Shown here: positions 35,073 through 44,224 of the stretch, in pieces | Numbering within the stretch: the stretch's first letter is position 1 | How the letters are laid out: every line of letters begins with the position of its first letter | From: Candidatus Methanoperedentaceae archaeon | GTDB taxonomy: Archaea > Halobacteriota > Methanosarcinia > Methanosarcinales > Methanoperedenaceae | DNA length: 64,000 nt | Reading direction: 5' to 3' | Assembly (NCBI GenBank): GCA_003104905.1 | Contig: PQAS01000057.1 | Location: 61,957-125,956 of the forward strand | Position numbers and translations under genes: made by a program | Notes under the pieces: generated by a model | The model's database searches: none | What the model saw: only the letters and a program-made list of their open reading frames with translations | Told to the model about the DNA's origin: nothing

Positions 35073-36431
35073 TTAGAAAGGTCTTGACATCTTGCCCATC
35101 AGGTCTTCTAGGAGATTTATACCGCCGAAGAATCCGGAATATGTGCGCCGCAATAACATCCTGTCATATGCCGGGAAAGAAACCGTCAGGTGAAGAGCTG
35201 ATAACTTATCAGCTGAAAAATATTTTTCCATGGAACTTCCAAGTACGATCAAATTCGGATAATTTTGCAGGATTTTTTCGATATTATAAGTATCTATTTC
35301 AAAAATCACATCCGGTTTATTGATACTATTGATGTCTTCAGTCAGTCTTTGTTTTATCGATTCGCGGTTCTTCAGAGGAGGATCATCGGTAATTATGACC
35401 ACAGTTGGCATCATTCCGCAATCATTCGTCAAAAATCTCGTCAATCCTATGGCGATATTTGATTCGGCCGCAACTCCAAAGTATGAGTTTGCAAGACCCA
35501 TATAAAGTCCATTTGATATATAATTGTAGAACTGGTACGCCTCCTTGATCTCCTTTTGGATTGCCTGATCTATTTTCTCCCTGGGAATTCCAAGTTTTTT
35601 CCCAACATCCTGTACAAAATGTTCAGTCTCTCGAGGGCCAACGGGAAGACCATATTGAACAATGAACGGTGTGCCGAATTTCGTTTCAAGTTTATCAGCT
35701 ACTTCCTTTCCAAGCCATGGATTTACCACAATATTCAATTCAGCTTCCGGTATTTTCTTCAAGCTCTCGATCCCTTTGAGATCACCGAATATGGGATTGA
35801 CTTCCAGTCCTATCAATTCCAGCGTTCTCTGGAGCTCTTTCAGGTCGCCTTTCCAGAAAATATGCTGACACGGCGCGATCCCGATAATGTTGACAAGACC
35901 TTTTTTTACTTTTACCGGTTCTTCCAATAATTGATCTATAACAGCATCCAAAAATAATTCATAACCTTTGTAGGAATTCCCATTGAATCCTGATGTTTTC
36001 ACATGAATTATAGGGGTGTTGTTTTTAGCTCTGAATTCATTTACTACCATTCCTATATCGTCGCCGATCATAGTTGGGATGCATCCGGGAATAACTACGA
36101 ACAATTCCCCGTTCATCAATTCATTAGTGGAGTTGAGAAGATCCCTTAGTTTATCTTCTCCCCCGAATACAATATGTTTTTCAAGAAGGGAGGAACTGGG
36201 AGTCTGCATAGCTCCAAGATCCCCCAGGAAACCTCCTCCGCTACCGGCTACCAGGCCGAAAAAGTTTGTCCAGCCGCAGCCGGGTCCGGTATGCAAAATC
36301 GGTACTAATCCTTTCACTGCATTCGTGGCGGTATAAGCTCCTCCAAAGGTGCATGAGTGCCTTGGGGACTCAAGTAAGTTCACAACTGGCGTCTCGTTAT
36401 TTACAACTGTTTTTACAATATTATTTACCAT
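35073..36431 (-). CDS. Nitrogenase-like beta subunit (NifK-like), pair 4
   Basis: A 452-residue NifK-family protein: Cys27 (RHSCTFGGAY), Cys52 (HTGPGCGWT), Cys117 (IPGCIPTMIGDDIG). The ending SFPAYDRMLLRRTYSGFFGG keeps the family fold. It shares with K subunit 1 a 20-odd-residue N-terminal extension and a Gly-rich stretch after the second cysteine (GSGGGFLGD here, GGENSPGGQGG in pair 1). The first codons overlap nflD4 by 11 bases. Confidence 0.9.
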   Translation of the reverse strand: MVNNIVKTVVNNETPVVNLLESPRHSCTFGGAYTATNAVKGLVPILHTGPGCGWTNFFGLVAGSGGGFLGDLGAMQTPSSSLLEKHIVFGGEDKLRDLLNSTNELMNGELFVVIPGCIPTMIGDDIGMVVNEFRAKNNTPIIHVKTSGFNGNSYKGYELFLDAVIDQLLEEPVKVKKGLVNIIGIAPCQHIFWKGDLKELQRTLELIGLEVNPIFGDLKGIESLKKIPEAELNIVVNPWLGKEVADKLETKFGTPFIVQYGLPVGPRETEHFVQDVGKKLGIPREKIDQAIQKEIKEAYQFYNYISNGLYMGLANSYFGVAAESNIAIGLTRFLTNDCGMMPTVVIITDDPPLKNRESIKQRLTEDINSINKPDVIFEIDTYNIEKILQNYPNLIVLGSSMEKYFSADKLSALHLTVSFPAYDRMLLRRTYSGFFGGINLLEDLMGKMSRPF

Positions 36432-38037
36432 GTGATTTCCTCTTATTGCCGACTATGACCGGAACTTTAACTTCTTTCTTTTCAGGTTTATCTTTCACAA
36501 AATACATTGGATCCGCTTCATACCACCATGCTTTATACGGATCTTCGGTAGTGTCGGAAATTAATTTACCCAGGGATGTATTATGGAAAGAACGCAGGCA
36601 CATTTCGCCATATGCGATTGCTCCATTATACCCTGCCTGGGTACGTGATGCGTGATTATCCCCTCTCAGGAAATGAATAGTTCCCATGGCCTTGTCGGTT
36701 TCAAATTTTCCTCCTTTGAACGGGGCCTGAAGCGTCAGATCCGGTTTGAGGTTATGGAACAGGTTTACATAGTCTGCTGCCTGGAATGTTGAAATGAGTA
36801 TAACGAAATCCCCCACATCTTTTATCAGGGAATCAAAATCATCAGTTATGAGTGCATCATAGTCAACAGCGCAGGCTCCTGTAACATCAAAGCCAAGTTC
36901 GGTCAGGAAACCGGCATGAGCCAGCACACGTCCCTGTCCAACAGCTCCTATTGCGGTAAGCTTTTCATCGTCTTTCTTAAGTTTCTTCCTTATTTTTTCG
37001 AATTCCTTTTTCAGATTTTCAAATTTTGGCGCGATGGTAGCATGCTCTTCTTCGATCAATTTTTCCACTTCTTCTTCTTTACCTGTATATTTTGCAATAT
37101 GTCTGAGCCAGTTATCCGTGTTCTTGATGCCCATCGGGACGAACTCCCTGAAGTATGGAACGCCAAATTCCTGTTCAAGGCCTTTAATGAGATAGTCTCC
37201 GAATGTGGGACATATAGGGGCCGTAACCGCTGCTTCTGACATTTGTTCAAGGTCCTCGACACTTGAGAATTCAGGAACAAAATTCGCACGCAGCCCCAAT
37301 TTTCCCAGCAATCGTGTGATCTCGGCCTTATCCCGCCATGTATATGAAAACATATTGGTGACATTGACCAGATCCTTCTGTTTTTTTTCAGGTTTTTTTA
37401 CAATATATTTCAGGATTCCATGCCACATTGCATCATAACCTGTCTGCAGTACCCTTGACCGGAAACCTTCGCAATGTATCGGAACGATTTTTGCCTTTAC
37501 CTCTGATTGGATCTCTGAAACTGCACCTTCAATGTCATCTCCCATGATACCCGAAGCGCAGGACGTCATGACAAATATTGCTTTCGGGGAATAACGCACA
37601 TCAGATTCTTTAATGGCATTTTTTAATTTTTCCGTGCCGCCATATACGATATCTTTTTCTGTGAGGTTGGTGCTTACATTATGCAAATTAAAATTACCCG
37701 GGCGTCCATCGCTTTCGGGGATATGCCTGAATAATTCATGCGACCCATGATTACAAACCGAACATCCTATGGGGGCATGCATCAGTGTAACACTATCCCG
37801 GATGGTCAGGATGCGTGTCGCTATGATGGAAAGACTGCAAGAACTTGATTGTTCAAAGCATCGCTCCGGCTGCGTAATTGTCTTATCCCTGGTACCTTTT
37901 ACCAGATTGCTCATGGTACCGTAATAATTTTTAATCGCAACGCCCAGGCGTTCTTCCCTTGAAGGACAGGTATTTTTTGTCAGATCCATACGAAAATGAT
38001 CGTGAACGTCATACTTCTCATCAATAACATCATGCAT
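36421..38037 (-). CDS. Nitrogenase-like alpha subunit (NifD-like), pair 4
   Basis: A 538-residue NifD-family protein, the longest of the four, with a lysine-rich C-terminal tail (KPEKKEVKVPVIVGNKRKSH). P-cluster cysteines: 67 (SSSCSL), 92 (HAPIGCSV), 160 (TSCASGIMGDDIE). Cys276 (APICPTFGDYL) corresponds to Cys275 of NifD. RGDNHASRTQAGYNGAIAY contains one histidine, but about two positions away from where His442 would fall, so its role is uncertain. GGAGTGAT precedes ATG. It follows nifH and a 47-residue small gene, so it is the pair most directly tied to the reductase. Confidence 0.9.
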   Translation of the reverse strand: MHDVIDEKYDVHDHFRMDLTKNTCPSREERLGVAIKNYYGTMSNLVKGTRDKTITQPERCFEQSSSCSLSIIATRILTIRDSVTLMHAPIGCSVCNHGSHELFRHIPESDGRPGNFNLHNVSTNLTEKDIVYGGTEKLKNAIKESDVRYSPKAIFVMTSCASGIMGDDIEGAVSEIQSEVKAKIVPIHCEGFRSRVLQTGYDAMWHGILKYIVKKPEKKQKDLVNVTNMFSYTWRDKAEITRLLGKLGLRANFVPEFSSVEDLEQMSEAAVTAPICPTFGDYLIKGLEQEFGVPYFREFVPMGIKNTDNWLRHIAKYTGKEEEVEKLIEEEHATIAPKFENLKKEFEKIRKKLKKDDEKLTAIGAVGQGRVLAHAGFLTELGFDVTGACAVDYDALITDDFDSLIKDVGDFVILISTFQAADYVNLFHNLKPDLTLQAPFKGGKFETDKAMGTIHFLRGDNHASRTQAGYNGAIAYGEMCLRSFHNTSLGKLISDTTEDPYKAWWYEADPMYFVKDKPEKKEVKVPVIVGNKRKSHGK

Positions 38038-38173
38038 TTTCGATCACTCCTGTCCTATTTGGCTCTGCGTATCTGGCTTGTTTCCGTGCTTCTTCTTTTT
38101 TCTTCTTTAAGATCTCCTGTGTTTTTTTATATTGTTCATGTTGTTTTTCATGTTCTTCGTGTTGATCATGCAT
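38030..38173 (-). CDS. Small charged protein between nifH and nflD4
   Basis: Forty-seven residues, very rich in His, Glu, Gln and Lys (MHDQHEEHEKQHEQYKKTQE, then a lysine-rich helix). GGAGGG lies seven bases before its ATG, and its end overlaps the start of nflD4 by eight bases, so it is probably translated. There is no known family. The histidines at the N-terminus could bind metal; a coiled-coil helix is likely. In nif operons this position is sometimes held by GlnB-like regulators, which this is not. Confidence 0.6.
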   Translation of the reverse strand: MHDQHEEHEKQHEQYKKTQEILKKKKEEARKQARYAEPNRTGVIENA

Positions 38174-38189
38174 CCCGCATCCCTCCTGA

Positions 38190-39104
38190 TTATCTTGCCC
38201 TGACAGCTTCTTCCTCTGCAATCTGAACTCCATGCTCAAGACTGCAATTGATGCGCCCGGGGGCTTCTCCCTGTCCCAGCAGCCTGTCAGACCAGCTTTG
38301 CGCCCATGACTTGAGACCATCAACATCCAGCGGAGAAGGCACATATTTATGACCATTAGTGATTATTTTCCTGGCAAGGCTTCTATAGATGCCGGCCTGC
38401 TCTGAATCCGGTTCCGCTTCTATCACAGTTCTACCCCGCAGTTCCGATCTGGTAACAGTAAGGGAACGCGGTACAAATTCCGTGATCGTAGTCTTTGTTT
38501 TTTTGCTGAAATCGTTCAAAATATCCTGCTGCTCAGGCAGATTGACCGAGTTTGCAATAATGCCGCTAAAGAGCGCCCCGCCGTTGTTAGCGTATTTCAG
38601 GATCCCTTTGAACAGGTTGTTAGCTGCATAAATGGCCATGAAATCAGAGGAAGAAACGGTATATACCTGTTCTGCTATGCCCTCCCTGATAGGCATGGCA
38701 AAACCCCCGCATACCACATCACCAAGTACATCGTATATTACTACGTCAGGCGAATAGTCCTCGAACACATTTCTTTGTTTTAAGAGCTCAATAGCAGTTA
38801 TTATGCCCCTGCCTGCGCATCCTACACCTGGCTCAGGTCCTCCTGCCTCAACACATTTTATTCCGTTGAAGCCATCATGAATAAACTCATCTGTTTCCAC
38901 ACGTTTACCACTGCGCAATGTATCAAGTACAGTTGGAATAAATTGCCCACCTCGCAGTGTGTTCGTAGAATCGCTCTTGGGATCGCAGCCTATCTGCATT
39001 ACTTTGTATCCTTCCTCAGAAAGAGCAGCGCTGATATTGGAAGACGTTGTTGATTTTCCAATACCTCCTTTTCCGTATATAGCGATATTTCTTATTTTTG
39101 ACAT
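38190..39104 (-). CDS. NifH-like ATP-dependent electron donor
   Basis: A NifH/BchL-type Fe protein of about 304 residues. P-loop GKGGIGKST, switch I region GCDPKSDST, and the two cysteines that bridge the [4Fe-4S] cluster between subunits: GVGCAGRG and DVVCGGFA. The C-terminus is longer than in NifH by about 25 residues. ATG at 39104 is chosen over the open frame to 39161 because GGTGAT and a TATATA box fit it. It is the only NifH in the window, so it may reduce all four D/K pairs. Confidence 0.93.
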   Translation of the reverse strand: MSKIRNIAIYGKGGIGKSTTSSNISAALSEEGYKVMQIGCDPKSDSTNTLRGGQFIPTVLDTLRSGKRVETDEFIHDGFNGIKCVEAGGPEPGVGCAGRGIITAIELLKQRNVFEDYSPDVVIYDVLGDVVCGGFAMPIREGIAEQVYTVSSSDFMAIYAANNLFKGILKYANNGGALFSGIIANSVNLPEQQDILNDFSKKTKTTITEFVPRSLTVTRSELRGRTVIEAEPDSEQAGIYRSLARKIITNGHKYVPSPLDVDGLKSWAQSWSDRLLGQGEAPGRINCSLEHGVQIAEEEAVRAR

Positions 39105-39152
39105 ATAATCACCGTTGGTTAATAGCAATATTAATCCATATATAAACTTAGA

Positions 39153-39203
39153 AATCAGCAATTATAGACGCATTTATTCGGTTTTCTCATTAATTAAGGC
39201 AAT
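39153..39203 (-). promoter_or_regulatory. Shared regulon element, copy C (nifH-nfl-nifB operon)
   Basis: Minus strand: TTGCC (39203-39199), 36 bases, then TTGCTGATTT (39162-39153). A TATATA box at 39139-39144 puts the start near 39115, about 10 bases ahead of nifH. Confidence 0.82.
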
Positions 39204-39205
39204 TT

Positions 39206-40351
39206 TTACTTGATTAATTTGGATTTTGATTTCCGGCTTAATATAATGATCAGAACAAAGCTAAGCAGAATTATTGGTATAACTGCAAGGAACGCATGTC
39301 TGATGGTGAATACTGCAGATATTGCACCTGCAAGAGCAGGCCCGATAAGGGCACCAATATCATGGCTTGTCTGGAATATCCCCATAGCTTTGCCTTTATT
39401 TGACATGGATTCACCTGCTAGCGACATTGTTGATGGAAGGATCAAAGCTGAAATCGAACCGAACATAATTGAAGCAAATGCCAGTTCTATGAAGGTATTG
39501 GAGAAATAAAATATGGAGAAAACAACTAATGTGCCTGCATTCCCCATAAGTAACAGCCTGAATTTTCCGATTTCATCGGCTTTTCTCCCCATTGGCACAA
39601 CTAATAAAACGTATGTAATTCCTTCAAGGAAAATTAGCAGCCCGACCTGGCCCGGGGAATAATTCAATTGGCGGGATGCAAACAATGGTATGAAAGATAG
39701 GAAAATGGTGAGTGCAGCGACGTTTGATACTCCAAGCAACCAGGCATTAATCAGTTGAGAAAAATTGCTTTTATTTCCCGTATCTGTTTTCACAATAACT
39801 ACCTCAGGATTATCTATACATGATAGGATATACACGCAAAGGACAATTATTCCGGCACTTAATAAAAAAGTGGATGTGAATCCCACAAATTGCGGCAGGA
39901 GCCCCCCGAGCAGATTGCCTGTCAGAAAACCGAGCATGAATGCCCCGGAAAAGTATGCAATTTTGCCCGTTTCCCTGAAAGTTTCCATAAACAAAGCAGT
40001 AAGAGGCACCCATATCAATGATATAGCCAGCCCCTGGGCGATTCTCAGATAAGGGATTGTATCCGGATAGAGAGGAAAGAATGCATTACTGATAAAAAGG
40101 ATCAGGAAACCCAGATAGATCAAAGGTTTCTTCCCGATTTTATCTGATAATATTCCTAGAGGTATTTTGATAAGAAGCGCACCTATACTTGCCGCACCGA
40201 TGATCAATCCAAATTCCATAGAGGATATGTCCAGTGTAGTTAAGTGAAGGGGGATCGCGACCGTAATTATTCCAACGGAAATATCTATCAAAAAAGCAAG
40301 AAAAAGGTGGATGCGAAATTGTCGGGTATGAACGCTTGCCGTCGATTCCAT
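39206..40351 (-). CDS. Major facilitator superfamily transporter
   Basis: A 381-residue membrane protein with about 12 helices. The conserved loop between helices 2 and 3 is GILSDKIGKKPLIYLG, and a partial repeat in the second half is PMGRKADEIGKFRLLL. This layout is typical of drug/metabolite MFS exporters. It lacks the regulon element, and its end is only three bases from the nifH element, so it is a separate unit. Export of a product of the island is possible but not shown. Confidence 0.85.
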   Translation of the reverse strand: MESTASVHTRQFRIHLFLAFLIDISVGIITVAIPLHLTTLDISSMEFGLIIGAASIGALLIKIPLGILSDKIGKKPLIYLGFLILFISNAFFPLYPDTIPYLRIAQGLAISLIWVPLTALFMETFRETGKIAYFSGAFMLGFLTGNLLGGLLPQFVGFTSTFLLSAGIIVLCVYILSCIDNPEVVIVKTDTGNKSNFSQLINAWLLGVSNVAALTIFLSFIPLFASRQLNYSPGQVGLLIFLEGITYVLLVVPMGRKADEIGKFRLLLMGNAGTLVVFSIFYFSNTFIELAFASIMFGSISALILPSTMSLAGESMSNKGKAMGIFQTSHDIGALIGPALAGAISAVFTIRHAFLAVIPIILLSFVLIIILSRKSKSKLIK

Positions 40352-40430
40352 ATTCTATCGTGATTTATTCGCTTACCTGTTCTACAATTTCGCCAAAAAA
40401 ATTTTATGTAATATTAAAATAAAAAAAATA

Positions 40431-40471
40431 AGTGGATTCTACTTTATTTTTCACTTACTTTAAAATCCACT
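40431..40471 (-). terminator. Hairpin and T-run at the end of a binding-protein gene
   Basis: Minus strand: stem AGTGGATT (40471-40464) pairs with AATCCACT (40438-40431) around a 25-base loop, followed by TTATTTTTTTT. The stem begins inside the last codons of the binding-protein gene. Confidence 0.6.
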
Positions 40472-41516
40472 CATCTTTGAACTGGTCGGTATACAGGTCA
40501 TCCGGTGTGTATTCACCTTGTTTGATAATACCATCTTTGACCATTGCATCTATCCACTTCTGGATCTTGTTCTTATCAATTTCTCCTGTATCGTTGTAAA
40601 AGTGGACTGTTGATTTTTCAAGTCCGATTTCTTTTGCAGTTATGGCTGCAGATTCAACAGGATTATCGTTGCTCCATCTTTCAGAATTTTTATATCCCCG
40701 TATAAATTTCCTGACTGCATCCGGATTATTTTTTATGAAATCCTCTGTGAAATAAAGAAGAGTAATACCTGCTGCATCTCCGAATACTTTCCTGCTTGAA
40801 ACAAGGATCCTGACACCACCATGCTCTTCTGCTGCTGTGTAAAACGGCGGGTGAAGAACTGCAACGTCAATAAGCCCCTGTCTTAGAGCCTGCTCCTGCT
40901 GTGGATCAGGTATTATGACCAGCTCTACTTTATCCCCGGGTATCCCATTCTGTCTCAGCCAGTCATTGGTCTCCAGATCAGCGCAGATGCCAAAAGCTCC
41001 AACTGCTATTTTTATCTTTTTACCTGTTTTTAGAATATCTTTTGCTTCCTGCAGGCTTGAGTTTTCCAGTACCAACCAATGCATGTGTTCATGCGCTATA
41101 TCCCCCTCTGGTGGCTCGTCCCCGCCTGCAACCACCCCTTTAACTTTTGCACCCTCTTTGAGCAGATTTATTATAGAGTTGGGGTGTGCGTCTGCTACAT
41201 TGGTCTGTCCGCTTATGAGGGCAGATGGCTGTTGTGCCCAGTCGAGATGCCCCTGATCTACGAAATTAATCCCAGCTTTCTCAAAGAAACCTTTTTGCTG
41301 CCCCACGAACCAGGGAGTTCCAGCGCAGTCCTTGTTTACATTCGCTTTTATCGTCGGTTTCTCTGCTTTGAGTGCATTATCAACGTTTAATTTATCATTA
41401 GAATTTTGCGCTTTTTTTACTGGTTCTTCATTGTTATTCTGACTCAAATAAGCACCTGCAACTGCTAATATTAGCAAGACTATGACTACAGATACTAACA
41501 GATTTTTATTTGTCAT
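40455..41516 (-). CDS. NitT/TauT-type substrate-binding protein, paralog of that in nfl operon 2
   Basis: A 353-residue anchored binding protein closely similar to 15630-16682 over its whole length, including CAGTPWFVGQQKGFF, LDWAQQPSALISGQ and GICADLETNDWLRQ. Here it follows a permease gene (37 bases), so this operon gives the likely permease for both paralogs. GGAGGAAAAATAAATG is identical in both genes' starts, a sign of recent duplication. The ligand is probably the same or related. Confidence 0.9.
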   Translation of the reverse strand: MTNKNLLVSVVIVLLILAVAGAYLSQNNNEEPVKKAQNSNDKLNVDNALKAEKPTIKANVNKDCAGTPWFVGQQKGFFEKAGINFVDQGHLDWAQQPSALISGQTNVADAHPNSIINLLKEGAKVKGVVAGGDEPPEGDIAHEHMHWLVLENSSLQEAKDILKTGKKIKIAVGAFGICADLETNDWLRQNGIPGDKVELVIIPDPQQEQALRQGLIDVAVLHPPFYTAAEEHGGVRILVSSRKVFGDAAGITLLYFTEDFIKNNPDAVRKFIRGYKNSERWSNDNPVESAAITAKEIGLEKSTVHFYNDTGEIDKNKIQKWIDAMVKDGIIKQGEYTPDDLYTDQFKDEWILK

Positions 41517-41553
41517 TTATTTTTCCTCCATTTTTTATAATAACTTATTTATT

Positions 41554-42402
41554 TTAAATTGCTATTTCCTCTTTCCACTTTGTGGCTTTTTTCTCAAGTG
41601 AAATCATGATATAATTTATCAGGATCCCAAGTATTGCCACGGTTACTATTCCTGCGTACATTTTTGTCATCTGGAAAGTAGCCTGGGACTGGATTATCAA
41701 AAAACCAAGTCCTGACTGGGAACCTATCATTTCGGCCCCTATCAGCATGAAAAGCGAGAATACTGCGCTCATCCGTATGCCGGTAAATATCGAAGGAAGG
41801 GCAGCTGGCACAAGCACTTTAGTAAACATGTCGCTCTTGCCAAGTTCGGTAGATCGGGCTACTTTTATCAAAAGAGGGTCAACATTTCGTATCCCTGAAA
41901 CCGTGTTAAATAAGATCGGCCACTGGCAGACCCAGAATATTATGGCTATCTTGGATATTTCGCCGATCCCGAGGAGGGCAATAAATACGGGGAACAGTGT
42001 GAAAGGGTTCGCCTGACCCATTACCTGGAATAAAGGATCCATCACAGTTTCAAAAGTCCTGAACCAGCCCCCTAATAAAAAACCGAGTGGCAACGCTACT
42101 ATAACAGCAAGTCCAAATCCAATTAATACGCGCTCCATGCTTGTTGAAATGTGCATCAATAGTTCGCCTGAGGCCAGAAGTTCTATTAGTTTCACTGCTA
42201 TCCTGGAAGGTGGCGGGATAAGAACAGGATTGATCAAGCCCATTATTGCAGTGGTTTCCCAGATCAGCAGGAATGCAATGATGGCAGCTAGCTTCATTGG
42301 TAATGATTTCAGCCATCTGATTGTATGATTGGATTTCCAATTTCGTATCGTGAATAATTTTCTTATTTTTTCTGCTTGTATTTTCGTCGTATTCTCTTCC
42401 AT
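41554..42402 (-). CDS. ABC transporter permease
   Basis: A 282-residue NitT/TauT permease with a longer cytoplasmic N-terminus (about 35 residues) before the first helix. Loop: TKVLVPAALPSIFTGIRM. The TATATAA box near 42424-42430 is about 26 bases from the ATG, so the message is probably leaderless. No ATPase gene is in this two-gene operon; the closest is at 48828. Confidence 0.88.
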   Translation of the reverse strand: MEENTTKIQAEKIRKLFTIRNWKSNHTIRWLKSLPMKLAAIIAFLLIWETTAIMGLINPVLIPPPSRIAVKLIELLASGELLMHISTSMERVLIGFGLAVIVALPLGFLLGGWFRTFETVMDPLFQVMGQANPFTLFPVFIALLGIGEISKIAIIFWVCQWPILFNTVSGIRNVDPLLIKVARSTELGKSDMFTKVLVPAALPSIFTGIRMSAVFSLFMLIGAEMIGSQSGLGFLIIQSQATFQMTKMYAGIVTVAILGILINYIMISLEKKATKWKEEIAI

Positions 42403-42440
42403 CTCACTTCGTAATGTATCACTTATATAAGAGAATAATT

Positions 42441-42491
42441 AAATCAGCAATTGTTGACTCAAAAGTTCGTTTTTCCGCATTAATACGGCAA
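42441..42491 (-). promoter_or_regulatory. Shared regulon element, copy D (permease/binding-protein operon)
   Basis: Minus strand: TTGCC (42491-42487), 36 bases, then TTGCTGATTT (42450-42441), preceded by TGAGTCAACA. CTTATATAAG follows as TATA box. Confidence 0.82.
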
Positions 42492-42493
42492 TC

Positions 42494-43273
42494 TTAACAA
42501 ATTTCCAACCCCTCTTTCCATCTACATACTCTTCTCTCAAACGCCACCAGAATGTAATTCGCAATAACACCGAGCATTGTCATGAACACGATTATCGAAT
42601 ACATTAAAATGTGGTTCTGTCCATGATGCTGATGACTGCTCACAAAAACACCTAATCCGGCTCTTGCACCCAGCATCTCCACGCCAATCAATACAAGCAT
42701 AACCTCAGTGTAAGCATATCGTAAGCCTAGAAATATTGAAGGAACTGCTGATGGCAACACAACCTTCTTTAGCACATCAAGTTGAGACGCTCCTACCGAC
42801 CTTGCTGTTTTCACAAGGAAAGGATCAACATTCTTAACAGCGCTTATCGTGTTCAATAATATCCACCACATGGCAGTAAGCATTATTATCAAGATAATTG
42901 GGGTCTCACCCAATCCAAAAAAAATAATGAATACAGGTAATAGAGCCAGCAGAGGAATTTGTCTCAGCGTCTGCAGCAGAGGATCAAGATACAGCTCCAG
43001 TGTCCTGAACCATCCTACCGCAAATCCCAGCGGTATTGCGATTATTATAGCCAGTGCATATCCTGAGCAAACTCTTTGCAGACTTATTAGAGTGCATTCC
43101 CAGAATATTTCTTTAGATGCAAGAACTTTAAGATTATAGAATATGCTGGAAGGCGGTGGTATGGGAGATGGATACATCAGACCGGTTCTTATCGCTATTT
43201 CCCATATCAGCAGGAAAATTATTATAGCCAGCAGCCTTTGCGTCAGTATTCTCAGGTATTCTTTCTTAACCAA
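42494..43273 (-). CDS. ABC transporter permease, tandem copy 2
   Basis: A 259-residue permease strongly similar to the next gene upstream (shared TISAVKNVDPFLVKTARSVG and LKKVVLPSAVPSI), so the two arose by tandem duplication. TTG start at 43273 with GAGGAG seven bases upstream. A His-rich loop near the C-terminus (SSHQHHGQNH) is absent from the sister copy. Two related permeases may form a heterodimer, in contrast to the usual homodimer of this family. Confidence 0.87.
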   Translation of the reverse strand: MVKKEYLRILTQRLLAIIIFLLIWEIAIRTGLMYPSPIPPPSSIFYNLKVLASKEIFWECTLISLQRVCSGYALAIIIAIPLGFAVGWFRTLELYLDPLLQTLRQIPLLALLPVFIIFFGLGETPIILIIMLTAMWWILLNTISAVKNVDPFLVKTARSVGASQLDVLKKVVLPSAVPSIFLGLRYAYTEVMLVLIGVEMLGARAGLGVFVSSHQHHGQNHILMYSIIVFMTMLGVIANYILVAFERRVCRWKEGLEIC

Positions 43274-44198
43274 TCTCTATCTCCTCTTTCCATACGGACA
43301 GTCGTCTCTCCAGCGCAACAAGGGTATAATTTGCAATCACACCAAGTATTGCCATGAACACCAATACCTCCCAATATCGGAAATTCAGAAGAATCCCCAA
43401 TCCTTTTTTTGCTCCCAGCATCTCGACTGCAACAAGTACCAGTACAACCTCTGTACTGGCATACCGCATGCCTGTGATTATTGAAGGAGCTGCAGACGGC
43501 AGTACAACCTTCCTCAGCACATCCAGTTGGGACACTCCCACCGACCTTGCTGTTTTCACAAGGAAAGGATCTACATTCTTCACAGCGCTTATAGTGTTCA
43601 ATAAAATCCACCAGATAGCAGCAAGCATTATTAGTAATATCTTTGGGAACTCGCCTATCCCAAAAAAAATAATGAATACGGGAAACAAAGAGAGTACAGG
43701 GGTTTGTCTTAGTATCTGCAGCAGTGGATCAATGTAGAGTTCCAGTGTCTTGAACCATCCTACCGCAAACCCCAGTGGTATCGCTATTATCATGGCTAAT
43801 GCATATCCTGAAACAACCCTTTGAAGACTTACCATTGTATAGTCCCAGAACTTCTCTAAAAAAATGATACTTATGAAATCGTGAATTACACGGGACACTG
43901 GCGGTATTGGAGCAGGATAAGTTAGACCTGTTTTTACAGCGATTTCCCAGATCAACAGGAAGATTATGATTGACAGCGACCTTTGAGGCAATGTCTTTAA
44001 TTTTTTTATCATATGAGATAAAATGAAGATGACAGCAATTATTAACAATAGTATGATTATCCCTTCAGTGCTGCTTTCACCAGGAGAACTTTCCATTCCT
44101 CCATGTCCAAGGGCACCAAAAGTGAATAATAAAATTATTAAAATTATGCATCCTATGATCAGTTCATATTTATGATCTCCAAAAAAACTCATCTTCAT
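43266..44198 (-). CDS. ABC transporter permease with extra N-terminal helices, tandem copy 1
   Basis: A 310-residue permease; residues 1 to about 75 add two hydrophobic segments (ELIIGCIILIILLFTFGALG and GIIILLLIIAVIFILS) before the normal six-helix core. The core ends with GVIANYTLVALERRLSVW. This extension is unusual in NitT/TauT permeases and could contact the cupredoxin-like lipoprotein encoded just upstream. Confidence 0.86.
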   Translation of the reverse strand: MKMSFFGDHKYELIIGCIILIILLFTFGALGHGGMESSPGESSTEGIIILLLIIAVIFILSHMIKKLKTLPQRSLSIIIFLLIWEIAVKTGLTYPAPIPPVSRVIHDFISIIFLEKFWDYTMVSLQRVVSGYALAMIIAIPLGFAVGWFKTLELYIDPLLQILRQTPVLSLFPVFIIFFGIGEFPKILLIMLAAIWWILLNTISAVKNVDPFLVKTARSVGVSQLDVLRKVVLPSAAPSIITGMRYASTEVVLVLVAVEMLGAKKGLGILLNFRYWEVLVFMAILGVIANYTLVALERRLSVWKEEIEIG

Positions 44199-44224
44199 AC
44201 CATTCAGTCATTTTTCTCAATTCT

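Noticed and set aside
12094..38037. The D/K pairs as canonical N2-fixing nitrogenase or as NifE/NifN scaffolds
   Set aside because: His442 has no clear equivalent and the proteins are shorter than NifDK. NifN lacks a full P-cluster cysteine set, whereas every K subunit here has all three.
12094..38037. The D/K pairs as Ni-sirohydrochlorin (CfbD) or dark protochlorophyllide reductase (BchNB)
   Set aside because: CfbD works as a homodimer, and BchNB uses a 3 Cys/1 Asp cluster. Here there are heterodimeric pairs with 3+3 cysteines plus a Cys275 equivalent and NifB.
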